Shown here in pieces: positions 23,595-35,044 of a stretch of DNA of 64,000 nt. The notes beneath the pieces were generated by a model. The model saw only the letters and a program-made list of their open reading frames with translations. It did no database searches and was not told the DNA's origin. The translations under genes were made by a program, and so were the position numbers. This DNA is from Acidithiobacillus ferrianus (GTDB taxonomy: Bacteria; Pseudomonadota; Gammaproteobacteria; Acidithiobacillales; Acidithiobacillaceae): assembly GCF_010378095.1 (NCBI RefSeq), contig NZ_WNJL01000037.1, positions 62,001 to 126,000 on the forward strand. The letters are read 5' to 3'. Position 1 is the first letter of the stretch, and each line of letters starts with the position of its first letter.

Positions 23595-24940
23595 TTGGGT
23601 ATCTCCTTGCGTCCCACCCAGAGTAACCAGATCAGGCCAATGATCGCGGCGATCAGGGAAGCCAGGAGGATGCCCAACTTGGCCTCTTCCCGCAGGATGG
23701 GGTCTGTAAACGCTAATTGACTGACAAACAAAGACATCGTGAAGCCAATACCGCCCAGCCAAGCCGCGCCCAGTAAGTGTCGCCAGCGGACGCCACGGGG
23801 TAGCCGGGCGACTTTGAGACGCACAGCGATCCAGCTGCCGAGGCTGATGCCGACGAACTTGCCCAGCACCAGCCCGAGACCGGTGCCCACGGTCACCGCA
23901 CTGATCAGCATGGTTGCGGACACATGGGCGAAGTGGATGCCGGCATTGGCGAGAGCGAAGATGGGGAGGACGCCGAAGGTCACCCAGGGTTGGATCCCAT
24001 GTTCCAGACGCTGCTGCGGGGCCAGTGCGGCGGCACTGCTGTGTTGCAGGCTCTGGATGATGCCGGCCAACTGGTCATTGATCAGGGGATTGAGGCGCTG
24101 GCCGTGAGCGATGGTGTCGTGCAGATTCTGGCTTCGGGCGCGGAGACTGTCGGCCAGTTCGTCCGGCCGGATACGGCCCCGCGCGGGTATGGTAAAAGCC
24201 AGTAGAATCCCGGCCACCGCCGCATGCACGCCGGAACGCATGACGAAATACCAAAAAGGTAGTCCCAGCAACAGGTAGGGCAGGGAATGGCGGATGCCGC
24301 CCTGATTGAACAATATCAACATCAACAGGCATGCCGTCGCGATTATCAGGGCGGTGATGTGGAGTGACGGCGTGTAGAAAATGGCAATGACGAGGACGGC
24401 CCCAAGATCGTCGGCGATGGCCAGTGCGGTCAGAAAAATGATGAGATTGCGAGGAATGCGCCACGCCAGCAACACCAGGATACCCATGGCGAAGGCAATG
24501 TCGGTGGCCATGGGAATGCCCCAGCCGTCCAGGGCGGGACCAACGGGATTGAACTGGTGATAGATCAGCGCGGGAACGATCATTCCTCCGCAGGCGGCAA
24601 TGATGGGCAGGGCCGCATCACGCGGGGAGGACAGCTCTCCGACCAGAAACTCGCGTTTCAATTCCAGACCCACGACAAAGAAAAAAATGGCCATGAGACC
24701 GTCGTTGATCCAGTGACGGAGACTTTGGTCCAGCACCCAGGTGCCCCAATGCACGCCCAGATGCCGCTCCCAGAAGGCATGGTAGGAACTGTGCCAGGGA
24801 GAGTTGCTCAGCAGCAGGGTCAGGATGGTCGCGGCGACGAGCACTATGCCGCCCGCCGTGGCCCGGCGCAGGAACTGCTCGAAGGGCGACAGGATGCGCC
24901 CAAACAGCGGCTCCAGGGGGTAGGTGGGGCGTTTAAGCAC
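23591..24940 (-). CDS. nhaA: Na+/H+ antiporter NhaA
   Basis: A 449-residue polytopic inner-membrane protein. The paired transport aspartates appear in AIADDLGA, and the ATDIAFAMG motif is present, as are the conserved NDGLMAIFFFVVGLELKRE and EFLVGEL regions. It exchanges cytoplasmic Na+ for external H+. In an acidophile-like host with a large inward proton gradient it would mainly expel sodium. It is somewhat longer than E. coli NhaA (388 residues) at both ends. It sits in tight tandem between valS and nadC. Confidence 0.93.
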   Translation of the reverse strand: MLKRPTYPLEPLFGRILSPFEQFLRRATAGGIVLVAATILTLLLSNSPWHSSYHAFWERHLGVHWGTWVLDQSLRHWINDGLMAIFFFVVGLELKREFLVGELSSPRDAALPIIAACGGMIVPALIYHQFNPVGPALDGWGIPMATDIAFAMGILVLLAWRIPRNLIIFLTALAIADDLGAVLVIAIFYTPSLHITALIIATACLLMLILFNQGGIRHSLPYLLLGLPFWYFVMRSGVHAAVAGILLAFTIPARGRIRPDELADSLRARSQNLHDTIAHGQRLNPLINDQLAGIIQSLQHSSAAALAPQQRLEHGIQPWVTFGVLPIFALANAGIHFAHVSATMLISAVTVGTGLGLVLGKFVGISLGSWIAVRLKVARLPRGVRWRHLLGAAWLGGIGFTMSLFVSQLAFTDPILREEAKLGILLASLIAAIIGLIWLLWVGRKEIPK

Positions 24941-24961
24941 GTCGAGGATCCCGCGCCGTGC

Positions 24962-27777
<2,816 letters not shown>

Positions 27778-27781
<4 letters not shown>

Positions 27782-28614
27782 GGTTGGGACTCGTTTTCGG
27801 TGGGAGTGAGCTGATCCAGGCCTTCGTGCAATACGCGCTGGAGTATTTCCGGGAGTGATCGCTGAAGTTCTTTGGCCAGACTTTCGCGCAACCTGATCCC
27901 CTCCAGGGCAAGTGTCCGCATCACGGCCAAACTCACCTGTTCTTTCCAGAGGGTCTGTAGATGTTGCGTCACCCGTTCTTCCATTTCATGGGTTATCCGT
28001 CTTTCTATCTCGTGGAAGAGCAGCGTCTCGAAGTTCTTGAGAAAGTCCAGGTCGAAGGGAAGAGGTGGTGCGGCCTCGATCTCCTCGGCGCTGGCGGGGG
28101 GGGGCTCCGCTTCGGTCACCGTTGAGGGGGGTTCCGGCGTGGTCTCCGTCTCTAAAGGCGCCGCGGCATGGGGGGCCGGTGTCTCTGCGGGCGGAATTGT
28201 TCCGGTTCCCCGGATGCGGGCCAGGGTGATCGCCAGTTCGTGTTCTTCGATGGACTGCTCTTGAACATGGGGCACGGGCTCATCGGATGCGGATGGATCC
28301 TGCCAATGTGGTGCGGTTCCAGCATACGGAGCGTGAGCGGCGGTGTCGAATGACTCGCTTGTCGGCGGCTCCTCCGGTTGCGCGGTGGTCGCCACCGGTG
28401 CGAAAGGCGCTGTTGGTGCGTTCGCCAAGGGGCCCGGCGCGGGAGAGTCTGGCGGGTATCGGAATTCCACCGGCGGAATTTCCTCCCCGGAATGGCGCCA
28501 GAGAGGCGGCGGCAAGCCTTCACGCAACAGCCGCGTGAGCAGTAGGGGAACACTGCCGTCGGTATTTTTCGACTCTTCGAGGATGGGTTCTTTACGGGTT
28601 TGTGTGCGTGCCAT
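27778..28614 (-). CDS. Pro/Glu-rich hypothetical protein between holC and valS
   Basis: A 278-residue protein. A basic N-terminus is followed by a short folded-looking segment ([17 protein letters not shown]), then about 120 residues of low-complexity Pro, Ala, Glu and Thr. The C-terminal part is a predicted coiled coil of about 85 residues from [19 protein letters not shown]. The layout resembles DUF2486-type proteins found beside valS in some proteobacteria; this is from memory. The ATG at 28614 with GGAGG is preferred over an upstream TTG. Its tight location in a replication/translation operon gives no clear function. Confidence 0.7.
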
Positions 28615-28628
28615 GGGCAAACCTCCGG

Positions 28629-29054
28629 TCAGACTTCTAGGGGATGCACCTGCATGGTGAATCCGGCGTTTTTCAACTCTCGATACCGAGCCCTGGCGCT
28701 TTCCCGTGCTTTTTCCGTTGCGGGGATAAAGTCGACGAGCCGCGTGCAGATGGGTAGTTCCGCGGGCAAGTCGTTCAGTTCGCAGAATATCAACGCGATG
28801 CTCTGTTTGGGCCAGGTGTCTTGTTCGTGAATGCGCACGCGCTCTCCAGCGGCGCGCGCGTGCGGCACGAAGGCCCCCGCCTGAAAGGTCCAGAGCAGAT
28901 CATCCATCGCCTGAGCGGTTTCCGCGTCGGGGCACAGGATATCCACTTCTCCCATCATCTGCCAGGCTTTGGCGATGACACGGCACATGCCGCGTCGTCG
29001 TTCGTGAGGAGTGAGCAGGGTGGGCGGGAGTTCGTAGAAAGACGCGATGGGCAA
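28629..29054 (-). CDS. holC: DNA polymerase III chi subunit
   Basis: A 141-residue protein with the HolC fold: a short N-terminal strand (ASFYEL), the LLTPHERRRGMCRVIAKAW helix, a DDLLWTF segment, and a C-terminal helix rich in charged residues (ATEKARESARARYRELK). Chi links the clamp loader to single-stranded-DNA-binding protein. Its place between pepA and valS is the usual proteobacterial order and supports the call. Confidence 0.9.
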   Translation of the reverse strand: MPIASFYELPPTLLTPHERRRGMCRVIAKAWQMMGEVDILCPDAETAQAMDDLLWTFQAGAFVPHARAAGERVRIHEQDTWPKQSIALIFCELNDLPAELPICTRLVDFIPATEKARESARARYRELKNAGFTMQVHPLEV

Positions 29055-29066
29055 ATCGTGCTCCTC

Positions 29067-30572
29067 TCAAACGCCCTGTTGTCGTGCCCGCTGCAACAAG
29101 TACTCCACCAGCAGCGGCACGGGGCGGCCCGTGGCACCTTTGTGCTCACCGCTCTGCCAGGCCACTCCGGCGATATCCAAGTGCGCCCAGCGGTAACTTT
29201 CCGTGAAGCGGGAGAGAAAGCAGGCGGCGGTGATGGTCCCCGCGGGCCGCCCGCCGACGTTGGACAGATCGGCGAAGGGGCTCTTCAATTGTTCCTGATA
29301 GGTGTCGAACAAAGGTAACTCCCAGGCTCGATCCATACTTTCCCGACCGGCCGCAAGGAGATCGTGGACGAGCCCTTCGTGATTGCCCATCACTGCCGCG
29401 GTCTGGTGTCCCAAAGCGATGACGCAGGCACCGGTGAGGGTGGCCATATCGATCACCACGTCGGGCTCGAAACGCTCCACATAGGTCAGGGCATCGGCGA
29501 GGATCAGTCGTCCCTCGGCGTCCGTGTTGATGATTTCAACGCTCAACCCTTTCATACTCCGATGAATGTCACCGGGTTTGGTGGCCTGTCCGCCAGGCAG
29601 ATTTTCGGAAGCGGGTACTACCGCGATCACGTTCAGGGGTAGTTTCATCTCAGCCGCGGCCTGAAGGGCCGCCAGGGCCGAGGCGCCGCCGCACATGTCA
29701 TATTTCATCTCGTCCATCTTGTCGGCCGGTTTCAGGGAGATGCCGCCGGCGTCGAAGGTGAGCCCCTTGCCGACCAGCACAATGGGTGCCTGATCTTCGG
29801 CGCCGCCCCGGTATTCGAGGACGATCAGCCGCGGTGGCTGGCGAGAACCATGGGCAACCCCGAGGAGCAGCCGCATGCCCAATTCTTCCATGGCCTCTGG
29901 ACCGAGAATGGTACTTTTTATACCCAAACGCCGGGCCATGGTTTCCGCTTGTTCGGCGAGCCAGGTCGGTGTGCAAATGTTTCCCGGTTCATTGGCCAGA
30001 TCCTTGGCCCAGGCGACCGCCCGGGCGGTCGCCTGGGCCGCCGCTGCTGCTGCCTGAACTTCTGCCCATTCGGCCGAGAGGCTCCCTGGAACCGGGATCT
30101 GGAGGGTGGTGAAAGGTCGTTTCGGTTTGTCCGCGGGTATCTTATGCCGATCGAAATGGTAATCGGCTTCTGCTATGGTTTGTACCAGCATTTTGGTGAG
30201 GGCGGGTGCGGAACGGTGGGCTACAGGGATGTCCAGCAGAGGGAAGCTGGCGTTGCCCACCTGGGCGTGGTGCAGGGCCCGGGCCGCGGCCAGTACGGCC
30301 TTTTGAAATTGACTATCCTTGATCTTGCCGTGAGTGCCCAAGCCCAGAACCAGTACCCGTCCGGCGGCAATTCCCGGTACCTGGTAAAGCATCTGCGTGT
30401 GACCGCATTCACCCGTAAAATCTCCCGTACTCAGGAAGGTCCGAATGACGCCACCACTTTCCTGATCGATCGATGCGGCCGCGGGGCTGAGTATTGCGTT
30501 TTCATAAACACCAACCACGACGCAGTCACTGGTGACGGCGGCGGGGCTGCTGGACTGCACGACTATCTCCAC
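29067..30572 (-). CDS. pepA: leucyl aminopeptidase (M17)
   Basis: A 501-residue cytosol aminopeptidase. The C-terminal catalytic domain carries the M17 signature NTDAEGRLILADAL near residue 353 and metal ligands in VGKGLTFDAGGISLKP and MKYDMCGGA. It removes N-terminal residues from peptides and in some bacteria also acts as a DNA-binding factor. It is first in the pepA-holC-valS-nhaA-nadC operon and diverges from lptF, an arrangement common in gammaproteobacteria. Confidence 0.96.
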   Translation of the reverse strand: MEIVVQSSSPAAVTSDCVVVGVYENAILSPAAASIDQESGGVIRTFLSTGDFTGECGHTQMLYQVPGIAAGRVLVLGLGTHGKIKDSQFQKAVLAAARALHHAQVGNASFPLLDIPVAHRSAPALTKMLVQTIAEADYHFDRHKIPADKPKRPFTTLQIPVPGSLSAEWAEVQAAAAAAQATARAVAWAKDLANEPGNICTPTWLAEQAETMARRLGIKSTILGPEAMEELGMRLLLGVAHGSRQPPRLIVLEYRGGAEDQAPIVLVGKGLTFDAGGISLKPADKMDEMKYDMCGGASALAALQAAAEMKLPLNVIAVVPASENLPGGQATKPGDIHRSMKGLSVEIINTDAEGRLILADALTYVERFEPDVVIDMATLTGACVIALGHQTAAVMGNHEGLVHDLLAAGRESMDRAWELPLFDTYQEQLKSPFADLSNVGGRPAGTITAACFLSRFTESYRWAHLDIAGVAWQSGEHKGATGRPVPLLVEYLLQRARQQGV

Positions 30573-30687
30573 GGCAATTCTCCTGATAATCTTGTGGGGA
30601 GGGACTCACGATGATTTCACAGATAGAAAATAAGCCCCAGGGGCATGGGGAATCAAGTCTTGCCGATGGCTGGCAGAGATTGCCCGC

Positions 30688-31809
30688 TTGACGCGCATTC
30701 AATACCAGATCGTGCGGGACGTCTCGGCCTACTTTTTGCTGACCTGTCTGGTGGTGCTGGCCATTCTCGCCATCGGCCAACTGGCGCAGTTGTTGAAGCA
30801 GGTGGCTTCGGGGCAATTGCCACTGCCGATCGTGCTCCAGTTGCTTGGTCTGGCGGTGCCGACCCTGCTGGTGACCGTGTTGCCGCTGGCTTTTTTCTTT
30901 GCCGTTTATCTCGTGTTCAGCAACCTCTATCGCTCCAACGAGATGGTGGCTATCCGTAGTACCGGCATCGGACTGGTCGGGCTCCTGCCCCCGGTGGCCG
31001 CGGTGGCCGCGATCATCTTTTGTCTGGAGCTGGCCTTGTCTTTGTCCTGGGCGCCCGGCGCGCAGCGGCAATTGCAGGCGGAGTCCATGCGCTTGACCAA
31101 CGCCGCCGCGGAGGCCTTGTTGCAGCCCGGTAGCTTTGCTGATTTGCCAGGCGGACGGGTTATTTACGTGGGGCAGGCCGTTGGCAAGGACAGCCACCGC
31201 TTTCGTGAGATATTTTTGTCCATCTCACACCACGGGCAGCGGGATCTGGCCACGGCGGCTTATGGGGAGATCAAGCCCGCCCAGGATGGCACCCTGACCC
31301 TGGTGCTGGTGGATGGGCAACGGTATCTTGGGCAACCCGGGCAGGGAGGATTCAAGATTCTTTCCTTCGCGCGTTACAGAATCCTGCTGGGTAAATCTGT
31401 AAACAAGACCGCGGAACCCGGGGGCATTGATTGGGGCAGCGCATCTCTGCCCCAGATTTGGCAGCACCTGCGCGGCGCGGAGATGCGCTTTGCCGTGTCC
31501 GAACTGGAGTGGCGCCTGCTCTGGCCTCTGGTGTTGCCTCTACTCGCCTTGCTGGCGATTCCACTGGCTTATAGCGAGCCCCGCGGGGGTGGACGGGCGG
31601 CGGGCCTGTTGGTAGGTATACTGTTTTTGCTGGCCACCAACAATATTGTAGTCTATGTCAAGGAACACATGATGCGTGGGGAGATGCCCCTTTTCCCCGG
31701 GATGGCTTGGGTGCTCTTGATGATCCTGGCGGTGGCCGCTTATGCTTTCTTCCGACGCAATCGGGATCTGCCCATGCTGCCTGTCTGGCGTGGAAGGGGC
31801 CTGGCATGA
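30688..31809 (+). CDS. lptF: LPS export permease LptF
   Basis: A 373-residue inner-membrane permease. Membrane segments lie near both ends, separated by a periplasmic domain (about 100-270). With LptG and the ATPase LptB it extracts lipopolysaccharide from the inner membrane. The start is a TTG with a weak ribosome site; no in-frame ATG precedes the first helix. The stop overlaps the lptG start (ATGA), so the two are co-translated. The divergent position beside pepA is the standard one. Confidence 0.92.
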   Translation: MTRIQYQIVRDVSAYFLLTCLVVLAILAIGQLAQLLKQVASGQLPLPIVLQLLGLAVPTLLVTVLPLAFFFAVYLVFSNLYRSNEMVAIRSTGIGLVGLLPPVAAVAAIIFCLELALSLSWAPGAQRQLQAESMRLTNAAAEALLQPGSFADLPGGRVIYVGQAVGKDSHRFREIFLSISHHGQRDLATAAYGEIKPAQDGTLTLVLVDGQRYLGQPGQGGFKILSFARYRILLGKSVNKTAEPGGIDWGSASLPQIWQHLRGAEMRFAVSELEWRLLWPLVLPLLALLAIPLAYSEPRGGGRAAGLLVGILFLLATNNIVVYVKEHMMRGEMPLFPGMAWVLLMILAVAAYAFFRRNRDLPMLPVWRGRGLA

Positions 31810-32882
31810 AACGCGCCGATCGACTGTTGTTCCGCGGAATGTTGCTGTATAGCAGCCTGATATTGGTGTTGCTGCTGGCGCTGATTTTCATAGCCCAACT
31901 GATCGCCAAGTCTTCCGGGCCGGGACATGGCGTCTGGTCCATGACGCAGCTCGTGGTTTATTCCACTTTACAGTTGCCGGACGTGGCCTACGATGTGATT
32001 CCGCTGGCCTTGCTGCTCGGCGCCTTGGTCTGGATGAGCATCCTCAATGGGCACTCGGAGTTGATCGCCCTGCGCATGTCGGGATGGTCGGTTTGGCGTC
32101 TGGAGCGGCCTCTCCTGCTGGTTGGACTGCTCGGTGCGGGACTCATGTTTGCACTGGGAGAGTTGGTGGTGCCGGAGACCGCCCCCGCCGCAGAAGCCAT
32201 GTGGGCCAACGCCGGAGCGCCCGGAGCCGGCTTCCATGACATGGGCGCTCAGGGGCTTTGGCTGCGCGACGGTTCCCAGATCATTCAGATTTTGGCGGTG
32301 GGTAATGGCGGGCAGACCCTGCGTAATTTGCATATTGTGCAGGTCCAAAGCGGGTTGGTGGGGATTTCCGCGATGCTGACGGCCCGGCAGGCGCAGTTTC
32401 GTGCCGGTCACTGGGTCTTGTTGGGGGTTCACCGTTCCGAAATCACGCCCCGTCAGATTCTGATGAAATCCATGGAAGAGATGCCTTGGTCGGTGTCTCT
32501 GCACCCCGCCACCTTGCGTAGCTTTTCGCATCCGACGCGCACCATGACGCTGCTCACATTGTGGCGGACTTACCGGGCGCTGCAAGGTACCGCGCTGACG
32601 ATGAATCGCTTCGCTCTGGCTTTTTGGCAGCGGGTGAGTTATCCGTGGGTGGGCTTGGTCATGATTCTGCTGGCCGTACCCTTTGTGACCCGCAATCCGC
32701 GGGGCGGGGGTCTGGCGGCACGTGTACTGACGGGCCTGATCCTGGGACTGGGCTTTCACTTCTTGACGGAGATGTCCGGCTACATCAGTGTGTCCGGAGG
32801 CATTCCGCCGATGGCGGCCACCTGGCTGCCCATTCTGCTTTTTGCGGCGATTGCCGGATTCCTGCATCGTCTCAGCCGGTAA
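31806..32882 (+). CDS. lptG: LPS export permease LptG
   Basis: A 358-residue partner of LptF with the same layout: two N-terminal membrane helices, a periplasmic jellyroll domain, and C-terminal helices containing PFVTRNPRGGGLAARV. The ATG overlaps the lptF stop, so the 33 extra upstream codons are not used. Together with LptF it forms the LPS-lifting channel. Confidence 0.93.
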   Translation: MKRADRLLFRGMLLYSSLILVLLLALIFIAQLIAKSSGPGHGVWSMTQLVVYSTLQLPDVAYDVIPLALLLGALVWMSILNGHSELIALRMSGWSVWRLERPLLLVGLLGAGLMFALGELVVPETAPAAEAMWANAGAPGAGFHDMGAQGLWLRDGSQIIQILAVGNGGQTLRNLHIVQVQSGLVGISAMLTARQAQFRAGHWVLLGVHRSEITPRQILMKSMEEMPWSVSLHPATLRSFSHPTRTMTLLTLWRTYRALQGTALTMNRFALAFWQRVSYPWVGLVMILLAVPFVTRNPRGGGLAARVLTGLILGLGFHFLTEMSGYISVSGGIPPMAATWLPILLFAAIAGFLHRLSR

Positions 32883-32920
32883 TGCGTTTTGGGGGATTTC
32901 GTCTAACACTAACGAACAGA

Positions 32921-32948
32921 TTGTGACGAACTCCGTTTGCCTTATAAT
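32921..32948 (+). promoter_or_regulatory. sigma-70-type promoter for the dynamin-like gene
   Basis: TTGTGA (32921-32926) and a perfect TATAAT (32943-32948) are separated by 16 bases. They lie 73 bases before the start of the dynamin-like gene. Confidence 0.7.
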
Positions 32949-33021
32949 TCAGTAAAGACAAGCTTGGGTGGGTGATGGAGCGTTGCGGTTGAGCTGTCCT
33001 GCTAGATGACGGAGATCAGTA

Positions 33022-35010
33022 ATGACGAAATTGCCCATGCTTGTTGAAAGGCTCCGGGAATATCACCAGTGGCGCCAAGAGGTTGCCGAGGCAGTGCAAA
33101 AAATGACCGGGCTCTCGGCGCAGTTCGAATTGCTGCCCAGTGGAGCCATGTTGCGGATGGAGAATCTCGCGCGGGAAATCGCACAGGATCAGTTGCGGAT
33201 ATCTTTCTTTGGGGAGTTCGCCCGCGGCAAGTCCGAGCTCATCAACGCGCTTTTCTTTTCTGACCTGGGTACGCGCTTGCTCCCTTCCGGGCCTGGTCAG
33301 ACGACGATGTGTCCCGTGGAAATTCGCTTTAGCCACCTGGTGCCCTCCCTGCAACTCTTGCCTATTCGCACGCGCACGTTGAGCAATTCCATCGAGCAGC
33401 TCAAACAGTCACAGGATCTCTGGTCTTGCTCGCCGTTGAATCCGGAGGACCATGAAGCCTGCGTCACCGCCATGGCGCAGCTTACCGAGACGCTCTGCGT
33501 GTCTCTGGAAGACGCGCGACGCTATGGCCTTTGCCCATCGGTAAAGATGAATGACAGGGGGCAGGACGTCAGCAATTGCCCCTCTTGCGGACCTGGAAAA
33601 GTACGTATTTCACGTTGGCGCTACGCGCTCTTGCAATGGGCCCATCCCGTGTTGGAGGCGGGGTTGGTGATTCTCGACACGCCCGGCCTGAATTCCATCG
33701 GTAGCGAGGCGGATCTGGGTCTGGAAGCGGCGCGTGAGGCCGATGCGGTGATTTTTGTGCTCAGCGCCGACACCGGGGTGACCCAGAGTGATTTGGATAT
33801 ATGGGAACAATCCCTCAATCGCTATCCCTTACGCAACCAACTGGTGGTGTTGAACAAGGTGGACACGCTCTGGGACGATTTGCGGGACGCTGAACAGGAA
33901 ATGGCCGCGATTCACGCGCAGCGGGAAACCACCGCGCAGCGGCTCAACCTTCAGCCGGATCAGGTGATTGCGGTTTCGGCGCAGAAAGGGTTGCTGGGGC
34001 GTATCCGGAATGACGAAGCGCTGTGCGCGCGGAGTGGCCTGGCGGTATTGGAAGAGGCCATCGCAGAAATCATCATCCCCGGCAAGCGGGATGCGACCCT
34101 GGAAGAGGCGCGCCGCTTGGTCAGCAGGGCGGTGCTGGATCAGCGAGTGCTGTTGGGCGAACAGATCCAGAATCTGGAGGGAGAAATCGAGGGTATGGAG
34201 CGGCTGAAGGCGCAAACTGGCGAGCAGTTGCCGCGTCTTTTGGAGCGCCAGCAAAAACTGTTGCGGACCTTCGCCAGTGACCGTAACGGTTTCGCCCTGA
34301 AAGAAAAGGAATTTATCGAATCGGCGGACACCTGGCTCCTGCAGGCCCTGTCCCTGGAACATCTGGAGCAAATCATCCAGTCCGCACGCGCCGAATTGTT
34401 GGCGGCATGGACGACGGTGGGGATCTACGACCGTTTTTCGCAGTTTTTTGTGGATACGATCGCGCAGTTCGATACCGCCCTCGAACGGGCCAACCGCTTA
34501 TCCGCGCTGATGCTCGACGCCTATCGGACTTTGGAGCAGCAGTACGGGCTACCCAAACTCGATACCATTCCCTATGCGATTCTGCCGCGCCGGGCCGAGT
34601 TGTTGGCCATGGCGGACAGTTATGAGCGTTTTGGTAAACGGCTGGAAATCGCGGCGACCACGCAAGGTGCCGTGGTACGCAAGGCCTTCTTGTCCCTGGC
34701 GAATCAAGTGCAGGCGTTCGTCGCGGAAACCCGCCGCGAATTACAGGCCTGGGTAAGAGAGTCATTGGAATTGATGAATCGACAGTTGGAACTGTACGCG
34801 ATCCAGTCCAAAGAGAAACTGGAAGCATTGGAATCCATTGTCGAATCCTCGGCCAACATCGTGCCGCGCATCCACGTGCTGGAAGGACAGCGGCAGGAGA
34901 AAACGACACAACTGGAGACACTGGATACCACGTTCCTCGCCCTTTCGGATCTTTTTCAGATAACCCCTGAAACCGAGCCGCAATCGCCCTCCATCATGCC
35001 TGCGGGATGA
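33022..35010 (+). CDS. dynamin-like GTPase
   Basis: A 662-residue large GTPase. The P-loop is GEFARGKS (64-71), a switch Thr lies around 94-95, DTPG is at 219-222 and NKVD at 278-281. Long helical stalk segments follow to the end. An insertion between switch I and DTPG holds a CPSC pair (186 and 189) and other Cys residues, possibly a zinc site, unusual in dynamins. Bacterial dynamin-like proteins remodel or protect membranes. No transmembrane segment is obvious. It is followed 34 bases later by a GGDEF gene and has its own promoter. Confidence 0.82.
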   Translation: MTKLPMLVERLREYHQWRQEVAEAVQKMTGLSAQFELLPSGAMLRMENLAREIAQDQLRISFFGEFARGKSELINALFFSDLGTRLLPSGPGQTTMCPVEIRFSHLVPSLQLLPIRTRTLSNSIEQLKQSQDLWSCSPLNPEDHEACVTAMAQLTETLCVSLEDARRYGLCPSVKMNDRGQDVSNCPSCGPGKVRISRWRYALLQWAHPVLEAGLVILDTPGLNSIGSEADLGLEAAREADAVIFVLSADTGVTQSDLDIWEQSLNRYPLRNQLVVLNKVDTLWDDLRDAEQEMAAIHAQRETTAQRLNLQPDQVIAVSAQKGLLGRIRNDEALCARSGLAVLEEAIAEIIIPGKRDATLEEARRLVSRAVLDQRVLLGEQIQNLEGEIEGMERLKAQTGEQLPRLLERQQKLLRTFASDRNGFALKEKEFIESADTWLLQALSLEHLEQIIQSARAELLAAWTTVGIYDRFSQFFVDTIAQFDTALERANRLSALMLDAYRTLEQQYGLPKLDTIPYAILPRRAELLAMADSYERFGKRLEIAATTQGAVVRKAFLSLANQVQAFVAETRRELQAWVRESLELMNRQLELYAIQSKEKLEALESIVESSANIVPRIHVLEGQRQEKTTQLETLDTTFLALSDLFQITPETEPQSPSIMPAG

Positions 35011-35044
35011 CACCGGGATCGCGAAGATCCGCAGGTAGGATGCA

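Noticed and set aside
31968..32909. 313-residue minus-strand frame
   Set aside because: Antisense to lptG; composition is Gln/His/Arg-rich as in other shadow frames.
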